Source: Ignavibacteria bacterium
GTDB lineage: Bacteria > Bacteroidota > Ignavibacteria > Kapaibacteriales > UBA4661
NCBI GenBank assembly: GCA_013298375.1
Contig: JAAFHM010000292.1
Location: forward strand, 1-6,236
DNA: 6,236 nt
Reading direction: 5' to 3'
Shown: positions 5,426-6,236 of the stretch, one piece after another
How the letters are laid out: each line of letters opens with the position of its first letter
Position numbering within the stretch: position 1 is the first letter of the stretch
The notes under the pieces: generated by a model
What the model saw: the letters and a program-made list of their open reading frames with translations, nothing else
Database searches by the model: none
Told to the model about the DNA's origin: nothing
Position numbers and translations under genes: made by a program

Positions 5426-6236
5426 CTAAAATTGAAAATAAATAAACGACGACTGACGGAACACACCCCAAACGACAATCGCAATGAAGAGCGCGTAGTA
5501 TATCGCCCAGCGCCGCCATTTCGGTTGTTCAGCAAAAAGTGAGCGCACATCGTGGCGGTCGCCCTGCCAAAGTTCGACGGCGAACATCACGGCAACGGTT
5601 ACAATCATAATGATAAGGTCGTTACGTCCGGCACCAATTTCCAAAAGGCGTTTGCCTGTGCCAAGTGATGAAGCGTTTTGAATGAGAAAACCAATGTCAA
5701 TTTTGTAAATGTTGGTGATGACGTGCCAAGCATCGTTGAACGTTACAGCGCGGAAGAAAATCCATGCAAACGCTGCTAAATTCACCGTAACAAACCATTT
5801 AATCGCTGTGTGTAAACGAGGCATTTTCACAAGCCCAATGGCAGTATTGAAGCGGTGTCTGAGGTTTGCCGTTACCAGTCCGAAAATTTGATAAAAGCCG
5901 TGCAGAGCGCCCCAAATCACGAAGTTCCAACTTGCACCATGCCACAGTCCACTTATTAAAAACACAAAGAATAAATTAAAATACCAACGCGGCACGGTTA
6001 CACGATTTCCGCCGAGCGAAATGTACAAATAATCTTTGAACCACGTTGAAAGCGAGATATGCCAACGTCGCCAAAATTCCGGAATGGACTGAGACAAATA
6101 CGGACGATTGAAATTCCGCATCAGGTCGTAGCCCATGAATTGCGCCGCACCGATAGCTATATCCGAATAGCCCGAAAAGTCGCAATAAATCTGTAAGCTA
6201 AAGGCGTAAGTCGCTAAGAGCAATGGCAATCCGGTA
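5426..6236 (-). CDS. MBOAT family membrane O-acyltransferase (AlgI/DltB-like), C-terminal part, cut by right edge
   Basis: The open frame runs from the right edge to a TAG at 5426-5428, giving about 270 residues of an enzyme that is normally 460-520 aa. The true start lies outside the window; the TTG at 6227-6229 is an internal leucine. Visible signatures in order are LATYAFSLQIYCDFSGYSD (about 6181-6217), NFNRPYLSQSIPEFWRRWHI (6053-6112), STWFKDYLYISLGGNR (about 6001-6048), and SGLWHGASWNFVIWGALHG (about 5900-5953). The last contains the two conserved histidines near 5939-5941 and 5900-5902; the second is the usual catalytic one. Several membrane helices follow to the C-terminus. AlgI/DltB-type MBOAT proteins move an acetyl or other acyl group from a cytoplasmic donor across the inner membrane for transfer to a glycan. 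The SGNH-like gene downstream is the expected partner. Confidence 0.95.
   Translation of the reverse strand, partial: TGLPLLLATYAFSLQIYCDFSGYSDIAIGAAQFMGYDLMRNFNRPYLSQSIPEFWRRWHISLSTWFKDYLYISLGGNRVTVPRWYFNLFFVFLISGLWHGASWNFVIWGALHGFYQIFGLVTANLRHRFNTAIGLVKMPRLHTAIKWFVTVNLAAFAWIFFRAVTFNDAWHVITNIYKIDIGFLIQNASSLGTGKRLLEIGAGRNDLIIMIVTVAVMFAVELWQGDRHDVRSLFAEQPKWRRWAIYYALFIAIVVWGVFRQSSFIYFQF

Noticed and set aside
4722..5429. A 235-codon open frame on the plus strand opposite the 364-aa SGNH-like gene.
   Set aside because: It is antisense to a gene with coherent anchor and catalytic motifs. The product is Arg/His/Cys-rich with no recognisable motif, so it is treated as a shadow frame.
1..6236. CRISPR array, tRNA, rRNA, insertion sequence ends or attachment sites.
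   Set aside because: No spaced direct repeats, cloverleaf, transposase fragment or flanking inverted repeats were seen on reading both strands.

Overview
The window is one tightly packed block of genes, all read on the minus strand. It appears to be the middle of a cell-surface polysaccharide or glycolipid assembly operon from a bacterium of moderate GC content (roughly 45% by eye). Most start codons lack a clear Shine-Dalgarno sequence, spacers are short and AT-rich, and the gene families look like those of the Bacteroidota/Chlorobiota group. That assignment is a guess from style (confidence about 0.4), because there is no rRNA or marker gene to settle it.

In transcription order (high to low coordinates) the layout is as follows. 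An MBOAT O-acyltransferase is cut by the right edge. Next comes a membrane-anchored SGNH-like protein of 364 aa. A zeta-toxin-type P-loop kinase follows, overlapping the SGNH-like gene by an ATGA junction, and then a 69-aa small protein. After these come a second membrane-anchored SGNH/GDSL-type hydrolase of 388 aa, a 49-aa DUF5989 (SxtK-like) membrane peptide, and a 129-aa SxtJ-family membrane protein. A 75-aa small protein overlaps a minimal nucleotidyltransferase (DUF6036-like) by 59 nt. Last are a class I SAM methyltransferase and the first 43 codons of a family-4-type glycosyltransferase, cut by the left edge. No gap between genes exceeds about 50 nt, so there is no long non-coding stretch and no convincing terminator.

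The likely joint role is building and decorating a surface glycan. MBOAT plus SGNH proteins is the usual architecture for O-acetylation across the membrane (AlgI/AlgJ/AlgX and DltB/DltD type logic), and the methyltransferase and glycosyltransferase would act on the same product. The SxtJ/DUF5989 pair is best known beside O-carbamoyltransferases (sxtIJK of the saxitoxin cluster and many surface-glycan loci), but no carbamoyltransferase lies within this window.

Two toxin-antitoxin-like two-gene cassettes, zeta-type kinase + 69 aa and 75 aa + minimal nucleotidyltransferase, sit in line within the operon rather than in their own divergent units. With the SxtJ/DUF5989 pair, these cassettes are the most interesting part of the window.
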